Positions 41,176 to 53,636 of a stretch of 64,000 nucleotides of DNA are shown in pieces. The DNA is taken from the NCBI RefSeq assembly GCF_027579695.1, contig NC_083577.1, positions 62,026,741-62,090,740 on the forward strand, read 5' to 3'. The number at the start of each line of letters is the position of its first letter. The first letter of the stretch is position 1. Below the pieces are notes generated by a model. It was not told the origin of the DNA. It did not search any database and saw only the letters and a program-made list of their open reading frames with translations. The position numbers and the translations under genes are program-made. Source of the DNA: Neoarius graeffei (Eukaryota > Chordata > Actinopteri > Siluriformes > Ariidae).

Positions 41176-41855
41176 GCAGGGTTAAATTATTCTCCACAGT
41201 AGCAGCAGCCATTTGATTTCATTTGTAGTATGTCTAGTGGGCAGCGGAGGTGAGAGCACCTTTGGCTGCAGAGGGACTGGAGCAGCACACATATCTAGTA
41301 AGTGGAGACACAGAATTGACAATGCATTTATCTTTAAATAATGTAAATGTCGGGAAAATGCAGTGGCTATGGAGGAGAAAGACGGGTGTGGGACATGGTG
41401 GGTGGGGTGGGGTGCGAAGAGGCCCAGATCTCCTCCTCCTCATCTATGCCCCTGTCATCCACAGCGCTTCTCCTATGTTATTCCTTTGCACATCCAAGGC
41501 CTGCTACATCTTTCCAGAACTGAATCATTTCTGCCAGAGGCCAACAGGGAATTTATACACAGCACACTGCCAAAACCACTATCCACTTGCAATTGTTTGG
41601 CATTTTCTTCTGCAGTATCTCCTTCCATAGATTGTATTTTAGCTTGCCTGCTCTTTAATGAAAAAACATGAATTGCAAATTGCTAAATCTACCTCATATC
41701 AACTTTTGCAACAAAAATGAGATAGTTATACATTTGTGGTGTGTTATTTTTCTTTGTGCATTTTCATTTCTTGACATGTTGTCAGTTAATATATACACAT
41801 GTAAATGTTGACAGTTGCCATTAAGCACAGTCTGACTGCTGCCCTCTGAAACCCT
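39717..41855. other. Gene-free DNA with microsatellites
   Basis: Contains a C run joined to (CA)n at ~40643-40690 and a long (CA)n at ~41104-41172. The block ~41190-41640 is more complex, but its open frames (up to 126 codons) show no family features. Confidence 0.55.
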
Positions 41856-41859
41856 TTAA

Positions 41860-42699
41860 AGGAATAATCCGGAGTGATATGCTTTCTAGGTCTATTTTCA
41901 TATTATTGGGAGTGCATACATTGAGTTGCTACCACAATCACGTCAATCGGATGTGTTTTGAGACAGTTCGTTTTTTGCGATTTCAACCGGAAAGCGCTAA
42001 CACGGCATTGCGAGGGGCACGTCTTATTGCCGATACAAAACGCTAGTTTTAAAACCATTGCAAAGCTCAAAACAACATGACAGTTCTGTGGAAGTGAGTA
42101 GAGGGTTCCTACAAACCAAACGAAGTGTCCCTAGCTCTGCAAGTGCACAGACAGAGTGTGTAGAAGAGTCAATACAAAGCCAGTACCTTACCTGAAGTTG
42201 TTCTTCTCCAGACGCCATCTTCAGGGGAAAGTCCGTAAAAATCGAGTGCCAAGTGCAGAGCCCATCCCGCTGGAAATGCACAGTTCCAGCGGGATGGGCT
42301 CTGCACTCAGCACTCGACTTTTACGGACTTTTCCCTGAAGATGGCGTCTGGAGAAGAACAACTTCAGGTAAGGTACTGGCTTTGTATTTACTCTTCTACA
42401 CACTCTGTCCGTGCACTTGCAGAGCTAGGGACACTTCGTTTGGTTTGTAGGAACCCTCTACTCACTTCCACAGAACTGTCATGTTGTTTTGAGCTTTGCA
42501 ATGGTTTTAAAACTAGCGTTTTGTATCGGCAATAAGACATGCCCCTCGCAATGCCGTGTTAGCGCTTTCCGGTTGAAATCGCAAAAAACGAACTGTCTCA
42601 AAACACATCCGATTGACGTGATTGTGGTAGCAACTCAACGTATGCACTCCCAATAATGCGAAAATAGACCTAGAAAGCATATCACTCCGGATTATTCCT
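41860..42699. mobile_element. 840-bp near-perfect palindromic fold-back element with TTAA duplications
   Basis: Two 416-bp arms (41860-42275 and 42284-42699) are reverse complements with few differences, around an eight-base spacer. The termini are AGGAATAATCCGGAGTGATA and its complement, flanked by TTAA at 41856-41859 and 42700-42703. The two 60-codon frames on opposite strands (42156-42338 and 42221-42403) give nearly the same peptide only because the arms mirror each other. TTAA targets are used by piggyBac and Kolobok; the superfamily is not settled. Equal arm length means no net insertion or deletion since formation, so it is young. Confidence 0.9.
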
Positions 42700-42703
42700 T
42701 TAA

Positions 42704-42887
42704 GCTAGTGATTATGGCTTTGCACTTGGTGTGTCAGTTACAGAGAGACTTAATGTAGTCTCAGACCCAACCCTTACTTCTGTCAAAGCTTCTGGCAAAC
42801 TTACTTCTGTTAGTCATTAAACACTTTGATTCACTATTTTTCATTACCCTTTAAAAAATTTAATTTGCACTACAGTTTGTTGGATAG
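42704..42887. other. Short unique spacer
   Basis: Unique sequence between the palindrome and the next SINE; nothing recognised. Confidence 0.5.
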
Positions 42888-43265
42888 CATGATGGTGTAG
42901 TGGTTAGCACTGTCACTTCACAGCAAGACGGTTCTGGGTTTGAGCCCTGTCTGGAGTTTGCATGTTCTCCCTGTGTCTGTGTGGATTTCCTCCAGGTGCT
43001 CTGATTTCGCCCACAGTCCAAAGACATGTGGTTAGGTTAACATGGGGGTGCCCTTGTGCTGAAGTGCCATTGAGTAAGTCACGTAACTCCCAACTGCTCC
43101 CCGGGTGCTGTAGCATAGCTGCCCACTGCTCTGGGTATGTGTGTGTGCTTACTGCTCACTTGTGTGTGCATGTGTGTGTTTACTGCTTCAGATGAGTTAA
43201 ATACAGAGGACAAATTTCACTGTGCTTGAGTGTACATGTGACAAACAAAGGCTTCTTCTTCTTCG
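42888..43265 (+). mobile_element. tRNA-derived SINE with a (CTT)n tail
   Basis: The head has an A box-like TGGTGTAGTGGTTAGC and a B box-like GGTTTGAGCCC, followed by the conserved TGGAGTTTGCATGTTCTCCC and CACAGTCCAAAGACATG segments shared by the other SINEs here. Its 3' half differs from theirs (GACAAATTTCACTGTGCTTG) and ends in a CTTCTTCTTC tail, so it belongs to a separate subfamily. Confidence 0.85.
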
Positions 43266-43559
43266 AAATAAGACCCACGTCTGTCAGAGTTACAAAAACA
43301 CAAAACCATGTACAAATGCAAAATCTAAAAGACACCAAGCTTTTTAATTCAGATGTGACCTCTATATAATGTTTTGGAAGTGTTAAACATTAATAGAAAA
43401 TAATAAAATAAGATAAACCAAATCTCATATTCATAATACTGAAGTGCTTTGCAGAATTGCTAGCCTTCAAGCTATACAGTATGTGTGTAGGTCAAAACAA
43501 GTCCAGTTTTTATCTTTTTCCAGGTTGATCTGAAATTTGATACCAACAACATTATTTAA
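43266..43559. other. Unique spacer
   Basis: No gene or repeat recognised. Confidence 0.5.
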
Positions 43560-43783
43560 AACCCTTTGGTGACTGACCCCTTGAAAATGGTTCCTCCAGG
43601 AACGATGACTTTTCAGTTGTCAAGACAATGGAAAAACTAAAATACAAAAACAGAAAGATACGTCACAATGCTCTTGTGCACAAAACAAAATGCTCTTGTA
43701 TTTTAGTTTTTCCGTTGTTTTGACAACTGAAACGTCATCGTTCCTGGAGGAACCATTTTCAAGGGGTCAGTCACCAAAGGGTT
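43560..43783. mobile_element. 224-bp piggyBac-like fold-back MITE
   Basis: Arms of ~85 bp: CCCTTTGGTGACTGACCCCT at left, mirrored by AGGGGTCAGTCACCAAAGGG at right, and TTTTAGTTTTTCC internally. TTAA occurs at 43556-43559 and directly after the right arm at 43782-43785. CCC termini and TTAA resemble the unit at 37136 and the piggyBac group. Confidence 0.75.
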
Positions 43784-43785
43784 AA

Positions 43786-46700
43786 TAGCATACACATGTA
43801 AAATTTCATCCTGCATCATGTGTATTGCATCTGTAATGTGTTGCCTGTATTGTATGAGTGCTTGTATATGTGTGTTTGATACTGCATGTAGAGAATAGTA
43901 AAATGGATGGTTACTGGCAGGCAGCAGGGCTGCTCATTGAGGCAAAGTGCCAGTAAATTGTTTGTCTTCTGTTGTGCAACCCTATAATTCTTATGGGAGC
44001 AGATGACATTGTGCTTGCCAAAGAGAATAATAATGAAAGGGCCATAATCAAATAGGGAAATTTTGAGAAGCATTCTGGGAGGCAGGCATGGTCTAAATGC
44101 ATTACCAGGTTGAGCCCTGGTAGCCACTCAGCTTTGTTTCTGCTTTAAAGGCATCTGACCTGCCTTTAAACACACTACCTGAGGACACCAACAACAGTGC
44201 AAACATTTACATTCCATATCTGTGCCATTAATCAGGATACAGAACAATATGTATTGTTTCCAGACAGGTACAGTAACACTACTGAACACACTGTATTCTG
44301 TTGATTGCTCTCTCTTACAGTACAGCAGGAGATGTACTGGTTGCCTGTATGAGGGTTCTCTTTTTGCCTCAAAAAGCATACCTCTGTTGGAGTGTGTGTG
44401 AGGAAGGCCATCTGTTTGGTCATGGCAACATGATTCCACCTTGCTGCTGGAAAGAGCGGCTTGTGTATTGCTTGGCTAGCAGAGGGCTATTGTTAGCCTG
44501 AGCAGGATTGATTACACAGTGTGGTAAAATCCAAATCTTATTTATGGAAAAAATATGAATAAAGCTGGGATTTTAGACCAGACATTAGAGGGACTTGACC
44601 TGTTTCATCACGTGTCATTTCTATTCGGAAATACTGACTCAATGAGCCATGTCTAGCAAGTTCCCTTATACAACAGGAGATGCCTTGGGCACTAAAAAAT
44701 GAGCATAGGACCACTGTAAGCCCATAATCACAGATTGTGGATCTCGCTAAGCACATACTAAGACAGATTAGATTAAAAAAAAGTTTCTAAAATATGGTAC
44801 ATACAGATTTTGTACAATACATAATGTGTAATGGCACAAACATCAGAAATACAAACGTATTTGAGTTTACAGTAAGTTAAGCTATGAAATTATAGACTAT
44901 GAAAACTGCACTTAAATGCACGATGAATCCATTGAGAATATTTAAGACATTATACTTGTTTAAATGTGTAAAGCAAGTATTTGATATTTACTTTTAGCTG
45001 GTTTAACTTTAAATAACTGCACCTCTGACAAAATAATAAGGGAATAAATGCCTTTCATATATTCCCTCGGTATCAATGCAGTCTTAAAGATATATAATAA
45101 AATATAGTAAAGGAAATCACAAATGTTATAAAAACTCCATTACGGATAAAATCTCAGGCCTACAACTGTTCATTGTGCATACTGTGAGAGTACTTGCATT
45201 AAATAAGATGTAGGACCAAAAGCGAATATGCTGTATAAGAAGTTTGCTCATTCCTTATTTTATATTTTCACAAAAAGACCAAATAATTGTACATATTTTT
45301 TAGGTTCCTATATTTTTCTGAGCAGTATTAATATAAGGTTATAAATATCATTAAGTACTTAATTTGCCCACTCTGTCACAATGCACTTGTTTGTGAGCTA
45401 CAGCTACCAGAGCTGATTGCATAACGCTAGACAAATTGTATGTGTCTATGCATATGTGGAGTATTATTATGGGTCTTTTGTGAGTCATTTAGTTACAGAC
45501 AAAAAGAAGCTCTCATGAATGCCAAAATGACTTTGTTATAATGATTATGTTATCAAAATGTTGGATTGATGATATAATGCTGATGACAATAGCCATGATA
45601 ATACCACTTCACATACCTCTGTTAAAATGAGTTATCACACATTATATGTAATGATGGTGCTAGTTACAGTATACTCTGTAATGCTTATCATTGCCTATTC
45701 AAAAAAAAAAGTACTGATCATAACATGTCTAAAGATATCTGCCCTAGGGAAATTACTCATATGCTGACTATGTGGAAATACTTCTTAAAAGCAAACAAAA
45801 AACATTCCCTTCCATTGATTGACAGGCAGATTTAATATGGAATGCACAGTCATTGAAGACTGTTCCAATATTCCGCATATAGATTAAAATGTCATGCACC
45901 ATAGCAACATTCTCCTTATACCGTAAACATGTCCCAACAAATAGTGAATAAATATTGTGAACAAAGAGACACATGGTAATGATAATCAACCTGTTAGTTC
46001 ATCCATCAGTTAACAGGATGAACAAAGTATGGCACGATGAAGCATACTTCACTTTGTGTTTAGCATACCTATGTGTGAAAATTATACATGTTTCTTAGGT
46101 TTTTAGTATCCTTAGTAACAACCTTACGGACTCATTAAATTTAGATATACTGTATTTTTTAGAAGTCATACAGGGAACTCTCTGTCTAAAGTTAAATGGG
46201 AGTCTTATAGATTTTTGGAGACAAAGAAGAATGTGCAGTCTTATGTCTCAGTGCAAACAAAGAAAGGACTGTATGTCTGGAGCGGAGCTGGAAGCCAGTG
46301 GCAATATTGTCTCAGACCTTGTGCTGCTATATAAAAAGTCCTTGGACACAATTTAATTTCTGTCAGGACACTACCACCACAATGGATTTCTTTTATACCA
46401 TAGCTTCAGTATCTGAGCTGCTTTGTACAGTAGGACTGCATCACACCTAGCCCCCCCCCCCCCCCCACCCTTTAACTAACTTTCTCCAACTCATGCTTTC
46501 TCCCTTATCAAATCATTTACAGCGCCAAAAACAGCATGTACAAAACCAGCCAAAAACGTACAAAAAAAACAGCAAAATTTTCCAAAAAATTGAAAAACAA
46601 TGTTGTAAACTGCACGTAACACTGGCGTGATGTCACATTTATCTGTCTCTCTCTTTTTCTCCAGATTATAAAGTAGCAGCCATAAGTATGAGGACGGTCA

Positions 46701-47661
46701 TAAGTAGGGATAAATCGTCATCAGGATAAACTCATTTATTTGGGATAAAATTAGCTCGTATGTTTAAAGTTTTTAATTTTCTGTAAAGCTGCTTTGCGAC
46801 AATGTCTGTTGTTAAAAGTGCTATACAAATAAAACTGACTTAATAGTTAGCTATATACCATAGTTTAACGTACTGTGGAGACTGTGTGGGCTTCAAAGCT
46901 GTGTGTGAGCAGCCCCGGCACTTCATCAATCACTCCTGGCATCTTGCACCACAAATCGATCCCACAATTTGTGTCCAAAGCTGTATAATAACAGCCCACA
47001 TCCCTCCCCTCAAGTCCTGCATGTATTAGAGAACCCAAAAATGCTGTAGTCCAGAAAATGAAAAGACTACAGCTAAAACATAGAGAGAAGTACCAGGATT
47101 TTCTTTAAAAAAAATTGAAGTGCTACATTTTAAATTTAGGTGTTGATTGGAAAGCAGCAAAATTTCAGTTGCAGATATTATCAGTGCAAACCTTTTTAAT
47201 GCCTTCGTTCTAAAAGCTGCACTGTAGCCCACACAGCAGCCCTTGATATTGATCTTCAGCCTGATTAAGTAGAGTTTTACTCAGGGGTATTTCTCTGCTT
47301 ACAGTAAGGTCAGCCTGTCTCTCCTTCTCTAACTCTCTCCACCCTCCTATCACAGCCCTAAAGGATATTGCAGGATGAAGCAATGCCTGGTTTCAATGGT
47401 TTTGGTGGCAGCTCCAGGCTTGTTTGGGGGATCAGGCAGGGGGCATATGCTAGGAACACCTGCTGATGACAAGGGGAACAACAGCAAGTCTTCGCTACTG
47501 AGTAGCAAAGAATAATAGATAATGACCAAAAGGCTTCTTCCAAACACTGGTAGTGCAACCTGAACCTTAGATAATTCCTTTTTTGGTTTTTGACTGCCAG
47601 TGGGAAAAATTTACAAAACTTATAATCTAATACAAATTTATACAAAATACAAACAAATTAA
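43786..47661. other. Gene-free region
   Basis: No coding region is supported. ~44100-44520 and ~46860-47030 have balanced composition and few repeats and could be conserved non-coding elements. A C run lies at ~46449-46466. The sequence from ~46770 (CTGTAAAGCTGCTTTGCGAC) to CTATACAAATAAA at ~46833 looks like the 3' end of a dispersed fish repeat. Confidence 0.45.
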
Positions 47662-47985
47662 GATAGCATAGTAGCACAGTGGGTAGCATTGCCACCTCAA
47701 AGCTCCAGAGTCCCTGGTTTGATCCTGAGCTCAGGTATCTGTGCAGGTTCTTCCTGTGTCCATGTGGGTATCTGCTGATTTCTCTAGTTTCCTTCCACCT
47801 CCAAAAACATGCAAATATGTTGATTGATTATGCTAAAATGCCCCTAGGTGTGAATATGGGTGTGCAGAGTACCAAAAGACTGCAATAGACTATGTCCAGC
47901 ATGTATTCTCGCTTCATGCCCAGTGTTCCAGGGAGAGGCTCTGGACCCACTGCAACAGGATAGAACAGAAAATGAATAAATGAAT
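47662..47985 (+). mobile_element. Diverged tRNA-derived SINE
   Basis: GATAGCATAGTAGCACAGTG leads a head with CCTGGTTTGATCCTGAGCTC (B box), then TCTTCCTGTGTCCATGTGGG and the AGGGAGAGGCTCTGGACCC tail region ending in a GAATAAATGAATGA tail. It is more diverged from the others in the window, hence older or a different family. Confidence 0.7.
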
Positions 47986-48209
47986 GAACAAATTAAGGCC
48001 TTTTATAATCATACTTAAAATATCAGGGAGCTAAGAGCCTCCATTAAAGGCAAAACGGGACAGTACTTAGTGCAAAAAAAATTTGCTTAAGACCAAAATA
48101 TAACACAAGCTATTTTTTGGTTTCTGCAGCACAATGAAGGTATGTTTTGTTGACAATTGGTTTCACTATAATGGCTCTTTAGCCCTGTAGTAAACTTTAT
48201 ATATATATA

Positions 48210-48296
48210 TATATTCCATTTGAAATCATAATTTCATTGCCTATTCATATATACGTATATAAATAGGCAATGAAATTATTATTTCAAATGGAATAT
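48210..48296. repeat. ~86-bp inverted repeat
   Basis: ATTCCATTTGAAATCATAAT...CATTGCCTATT is mirrored by AATAGGCAATG...ATTATTTCAAATGGAAT, around a short (TA)n-containing loop. It resembles a small fold-back MITE. The (TA)n at ~48199-48212 adjoins it. Confidence 0.75.
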
Positions 48297-48841
48297 TGTT
48301 ACAACCTTGGATATATACTAGTGTTTTTGTATAGTTGTGTGGGGTTTTTTTTCACTTCTTCCCCCTCTCTGTTTAATGTGTGGTTAGGATAATTCAGAAA
48401 AGAATCAGACTCAATGTTATGTCTGACAGTTAGACATCAAGTCAATATACAAATGCTATCTGCAACAAGAATGGCAACACTTCTGGTACCACAGATTCAG
48501 CATCTGTCACCAGTGGTGTAACTAGGATCTTATGGACCTCCCAGTGCAATCATCCCAATAGGTCCCATACAAAAAATTTAATTTTAATAAATAACAAATG
48601 ACAATGCAATTTCCTTGCTATTGTTATGTTTCATCCAAGTTGATGCTCCTCCACCCTCTCTCAAGTGATGTAGAGTTATGGAGTACATCTAAGACTTAAA
48701 TGTTTTATTGGGAAGCAAAATCATCTGTGATAGCCATCAAATCCAAATTTCTTGCTCTAGCATTTTCAATGATTTTCAGTGGGCACAACAGCTAAATCAT
48801 TAGCTCTGATCCCATGCTGCTCCTCAAGTTCTTGGTAGGCT

Positions 48842-48842
<1 letters not shown>
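48297..48842. other. Gene-free DNA
   Basis: No gene or clear repeat is seen. A (TAA)n run follows at ~48843-48887. Confidence 0.5.
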
Positions 48843-48887
<45 letters not shown>

Positions 48888-48888
<1 letters not shown>

Positions 48889-49583
48889 CCAGCCCTGTGA
48901 TGACCTGGCGACTTGTCCAGGGTGTACCCCGCCTTTCGCCCGTAGTCAGCTGGGATAGGCTCCAGCTTGCCTGTGACCCTGTAGAACAGGATAAAGCGGC
49001 TAGAGATAATGAGATGAGATGAGAGATGAGATAATAATAATAATAATAATAATAAACCAGCCCGGGCGGCACGGTGGTGTAGTGGTTAGCGCTGTCGCCT
49101 CACAGCAAGAAGGTCCTGGGTTCGAGCCCCGGGGCCGGCGAGGGCCTTTCTGTGTGGAGTTTGCATGTTCTCCCCGTGTCCGCGTGGGTTTCCTCCGGGT
49201 GCTCCGGTTTCCCCCACAGTCCAAAGACATGCAGGTGAGGTTAACTGGTGACTCTAAATTGACCATAGGTGTGAATGTGAGTATGAATGGTTGTCTGTGT
49301 CTATGTGTCAGCCCTGTGATGACCTGGCGACTTGTCCAGGGTGTACCCCGCCTTTCGCCCGTAGTCAGCTGGGATAGGCTCCAGCTTGCCTGCGACCCTG
49401 TAGAAGGATAAAGCGGCTAGAGATAATGAGATGAGATGAGATAAACCAGCCCTGTGATGACCTGGCAACTTGTCCAGGGTGTACCCTGCCTTTCGCCTGT
49501 AGTCAGCTGGGATAGGCTCCAGCTTGCCTGCGACCCTGTAGAACAGGATAAAGCAGCTAGAGATAATGAGATGAGATGAGATA
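48888..49583 (+). mobile_element. SINE cluster: full copy flanked by two 3'-end fragments
   Basis: A complete tRNA-derived SINE (49064-49442) has GGGCGGCACGGTGGTGTAGT (A box), GGTTCGAGCCC (B box), the central TGGAGTTTGCATGTTCTCCC, and a GGGATAGGCTCCAGCTTGCC tail ending in ATGAG repeats. Before it (48888-49031) and after it (49445-49583) lie two further copies of the ~135-bp 3' part alone. All are + strand. This looks like tandem insertion or recombination between tails. The head resembles zebrafish DANA/Mermaid. Confidence 0.88.
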
Positions 49584-50143
49584 ATAATAAACAGGTAGGC
49601 ATGGTTTTGGAATTCCCAAAAAGCCATTTTAATGGCTGTTCAATTACTGTATTAGATTAAGTAAAGTTTGTTGTGACAGGTTTGTTGGAGGGAAAAGTGA
49701 GCACAGGGTGAGGAGTGAGGGAATGAAGGATCAGAACTTGCCCATAAATTATTGCAATATGATGCAATTTCATTTTCGTTTCTGAAAATAAAAAGGCAGT
49801 GCAAAGCTATTTGTAAGTGGAAGCCTCAGCAAGAAGACAATGAATACTTTGAATAGGGGATTTTTAGAAACAACAAGCTTACCCATTTGGATCATAATTA
49901 TACAGATCCCTTGCTGTGTATATTACATACATATTTTTATACACCATTTTAGAGGTACATGCATGGTTTTCAACAAAGTAATAATTAATATATTATTTTG
50001 CAAGTTGAGACGTATACATTTGGCAACCATGAAAGAGACTCATTATGTAAAAGACAAAGAGATAAAATAAAATTGATGTCAAGGCTGTCTTTAAAATAAG
50101 GGTTGGTAAAGCATGCTCTTAAATTATCATATCCATTTAGAAG
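49584..50143. other. Gene-free DNA
   Basis: No gene is recognised. It separates the SINE cluster from the truncated Tc1-like element. Confidence 0.5.
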
Positions 50144-51025
50144 CCGTATCTAAACATGATCCAGAAGCGCAGACGTCTTCTCTGGGCCAAGGCTCATTTA
50201 AAATGGGCTGTGGCAAAGTGGAAAACTGTTCTGTGGTCAGACGATTCAAAATTTGAAGTTCTTTATGGAAATCAGGGACGCCGTGTCATTCGGACTAAGG
50301 AGGAGAAGGACGACCCAAGTTGTTATCAGCGCTCAGTTCAGAAGCCTGCATCTTTGATGGTATGGGATTGCATTAGTGCGTGTGACATGGGCAGCTTACA
50401 CATCTGGAAAGACACCATCAATGCTGAAAGGTATATCCAGGTTCTAGAGCAACATATGCTCCCATCCAGACGACGTCTCTTTCAGGGAAGACCTTGCATT
50501 TTCCAACATGACAATGCCAAACCACATACTGCATCAATTACAGCATCATGGCTGCGTAGAAGAAGGGTCCGGGTACTGAACTGGCCAGCCTGCAGTCCAG
50601 ATCTTTCACCCATAGAAAACATTTGGCACATCATAAAACAGAAGATACGACAAAAAAGACCCAAGACAGTTGAGCAACTAGAATCCTACATTAGACAAGA
50701 ATGGGTTAACATTCCTATCCCTAAACTTGAGAAACTTGTCTCCTCAGTCCCCAGACGTTTACAGACTGTTGTAAAGAGAAAAGGGGATGTCTCACAGTGG
50801 TAAACATGGCCTTGTCCCAACTTTTTTGAGATGTGTTGTTGTCATGAAATTTAAAATCACCTAATTTTTCTCTTTAAATGATACATTTTCTCAGTTTAAA
50901 CATTTGATATGTCATCTATGTTCTATTCTGAATAAAATATGGAATTTTGAAACTTCCACATCATTGCATTCCGTTTTTATTTACAATTTGTACTTTGTCC
51001 CAACTTTTTTGGAATCGGGGTTGTA
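50144..51025 (+). mobile_element. 5'-truncated Tc1-like transposon
   Basis: The right terminus CCCAACTTTTTTGGAATCGG ... GTTGTA ending at ~51025 matches the TIR of a Tc1-like family common in teleosts (CAACCCCGATTCCAAAAAAG read inward from the other end). A second copy of the CCCAACTTTTTTGAGA motif follows the stop codon at ~50816, as in that family. The left TIR and the 5' half of the transposase gene are absent, so the copy cannot be autonomous. TA target on the right is consistent. Confidence 0.88.
50156..50803 (+). pseudogene. Tc1-like DD34E transposase, C-terminal 215 residues
   Basis: The frame covers the catalytic part of a Tc1/mariner transposase. WSDD (Asp29), HDNAKPH (Asp119) and SPDLSPIENIW (Glu154) form the acid triad, with 34 residues between the last two, as in the DD34E class. 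The N-terminal paired-type DNA-binding domains are missing, since a whole protein is ~340 residues. VWDCISACDMG departs from the usual VWGCISACGMG, a sign of decay. The surviving frame has no internal stop. No host function is suggested. Confidence 0.9.
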
Positions 51026-51398
51026 CAATACATTGTATTTTTGATACCAACATTTGCAATGAAATATAGGCCATTTCATTACACAGAAATTATATTTCCT
51101 TTTTGTTATCTTAGGTTAGGTTGTTTTCAGTTAGAGATGTCATTCCCTTTTCTCCCTATTGCTCATCCATGTCCAAACAAATGTCATAAGAGGATCAACA
51201 TTCAGTGCAGTTTTCCATTCCTTTTACTTATTATTTATGACTCTCACCTTGCCTGGAGGTTCAAGCTTGGCTCAGGTCAAACTGTAACAATATCTTTTAA
51301 GGATAAACTAATTGTTTAACCATTTGTTCTGCTCAGACATGACAATTCTGATCCTGTGAAGAATGTGTCCTCTAAACCACCATTCATGCCACCACTCG

Positions 51399-51469
<71 letters not shown>

Positions 51470-51546
51470 AGTTGTTGTCGTCTAACATCTTTGAAAGAGA
51501 ACTCTGGAAGATCAGGATCATTCTCTCATTGCATCCTTTATGCCCT

Positions 51547-51629
<83 letters not shown>

Positions 51630-52901
51630 GCTCTGATTCTTTACATTTCAGTATCTCTCCAAATAAGCATGCATTTGTATGCGTTTGTGTCTATACATGT
51701 GTGTGTCCATTGTGTTTGGATCAGTGATGCAGATGCAGCTGGAGGTGACTGTTGTCCCTGCATTTGTCTTAATTAATCTTTAATGAACCCCCTTTCTCTC
51801 TCCTCTCTCTCATAGCGAGTGTGGCCACATAAATGAAACATGAAGCTCAGCAGTATTAGTCTCAGTGTGTTCATTTGGGGTGAGCAGCACATATATCCTC
51901 CACCTCAGCCTGTCACACTCTCTTAGTGCCCTTTTTATTGCTCTGCCACGCGCTCCTATTTAATATTTCATAATGTGCTTATTCTCCTAGCTCTCCTAAT
52001 CAAACACATTCAACACGACATGTATATTTCTACAGTGTACTCTACCATATGCATCTAAAACCACCAGATATGTTTTAGGAGGCATGAGACAATAAAGGCC
52101 TCAAATATTGAACTGTTGTTTTGTGGGGTAGTGTTGAAAATAAAGTTTGAAAAGTGAGTTTTCTGTTGGCACTGAGAGCAGGTCACCTCCATGCTTAAAA
52201 AGACCTAATAAAACTGTTTCTGTGCAGGCAGAAAGTCTCCCAGAGCGTGTCTAGCTTCTGGTGACCTATGAGAACATTGCTCAGTGTGCAAGCTCAGGCT
52301 CAGCAGAGGCAAAGAGCCTCTGGCACTGCAAAAGTAGCTGAGACACAGCCAAATTCCTTGCAATGTACCACATGTTCCCCTGAGCCACTTCCACACAGGT
52401 GTTCTTCTGCTCTCCTTTGCTCCCACTCTTTCTCTTCATAACACACTCATTCTGCTTCTCTTTCTTTCATTCTTTAAATCCTTTGAGGATGCAAGCCTCT
52501 TTCTTGTTCTTGTTTTTTTTCTTCCACTCACTTTCTTACTTTCTCTCTTTCTTTCCTTGTTTCAAGACTTGAGGACCTAAGCCAGTTCTGTCAAACCATT
52601 CTTGTCACTGTGCCAGGCTCACATCTTATTTGATTCACTGCAACATGCAGCCTCAAAATCAATCACCCACAATAGTGTAAGGGAGAAAACTCAGTTAGCC
52701 CAGTAAAAAAGACACAGAATCAAAGATAACAGTTACGTCACGATATCAAATCTAAACCTATCAGTCATTTTGGTCGAGCAGATTACACTTGTGTCTAATC
52801 ATCCTGATACCACGATCAACAAAATGAGTCTACATCACCAGCTATGGGCTAGGCTATTGTAGAATATACTAAGCTACCCTTCACTGGAACTACAGTCACA
52901 G
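51026..52901. other. Gene-free DNA with long microsatellites
   Basis: (CA)n at ~51402-51468 and (TTTC)n at ~51545-51628 stand out. The block ~51755-52010 (TTAATTAATC, TTTAATGA, TTTATTG sites) is complex and may be a conserved enhancer. No coding gene is seen. Confidence 0.5.
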
Positions 52902-53555
52902 AAAGAAGCAAACAATGAACATCTCTCCACAAACAAACACTGAAATATTTAATTTAGAAAAATACCTTCTGTATATTTCACAGTTATTCTACGAAATCGA
53001 GTTGCACATGAGCTGAAAGCTGACGAGGAACATAGCACCGAGTTGGCTATAAGCCATGTATGACAAGATTGAGTGGAATAACTTAAATATACAGAAGGTA
53101 TTTTTCTAAATTAAATATTTCAGTGTTTGTTTGTGGACAGCTGTTCATTGTTTGCTTCTATATTCACTCGATTTTGAGAAACAGAGCATTTTTATTTTTA
53201 TTTTTTGCAAATTCAATAAATAAAATCTTGATACAAAATGGCCAACAAAATAATTTCCGCTTAACAAACTGGCGAAATGACAGTAGCAATCTGTGGAAAA
53301 TGCGATAATAATTATTGAAAAATACAAAAAGATACGCTATCACTATCAAATACTTTCATTCCATATTTTGTTGCTTTTTTTTGGGGGGGGTGTTTGAGTA
53401 GAGTTTTTATTTCGTCCTCGGTTGGTTCAGCAAAATGCTCCGCCATTTTGTTATTCTCTACTCACAGTATATGAGCTGATATCCTAGTAGTCGAGTAGCC
53501 AATCAGAGCATGCGACTGCTCACAACCAGTGAATGTGGACAGAATAATAACGTTT
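52902..53555 (-). mobile_element. Composite inverted-repeat element, copy 2 (reverse)
   Basis: Reads on the minus strand as the family at 62485-63440. Shared stretches are GCCAATCAGAGCATGCGACT (vs 62788-62812 complement), CCAGTGAATGTG-ACAGAATAA and the GTTGGCTATAAGCCA region. Within it, a ~76-bp inverted repeat (52902-52979 and 53085-53160, core TTAATTTAGAAAAATACCTT) brackets a ~105-bp segment that also occurs at 63086-63185. Non-coding; ends approximate. Confidence 0.65.
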
Positions 53556-53636
53556 ATCTGTAATTTCCAACGTCAATGCTGATACGATAGTATCTGTCCA
53601 GTACTGTGTTGAATTACTCATACTTGCTTCAATATC

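Noticed and set aside
42156-42403. Two similar 60-residue peptides on opposite strands
   Set aside because: They are mirror readings of the palindrome arms, not genes.
49019-49411. 130-codon frame
   Set aside because: It is a SINE read through; similar frames occur in the other SINE copies.
51356-51727. Frame with long His-Thr and Phe-Leu-Ser repeats
   Set aside because: A translation of (CA)n and (TTTC)n microsatellites.
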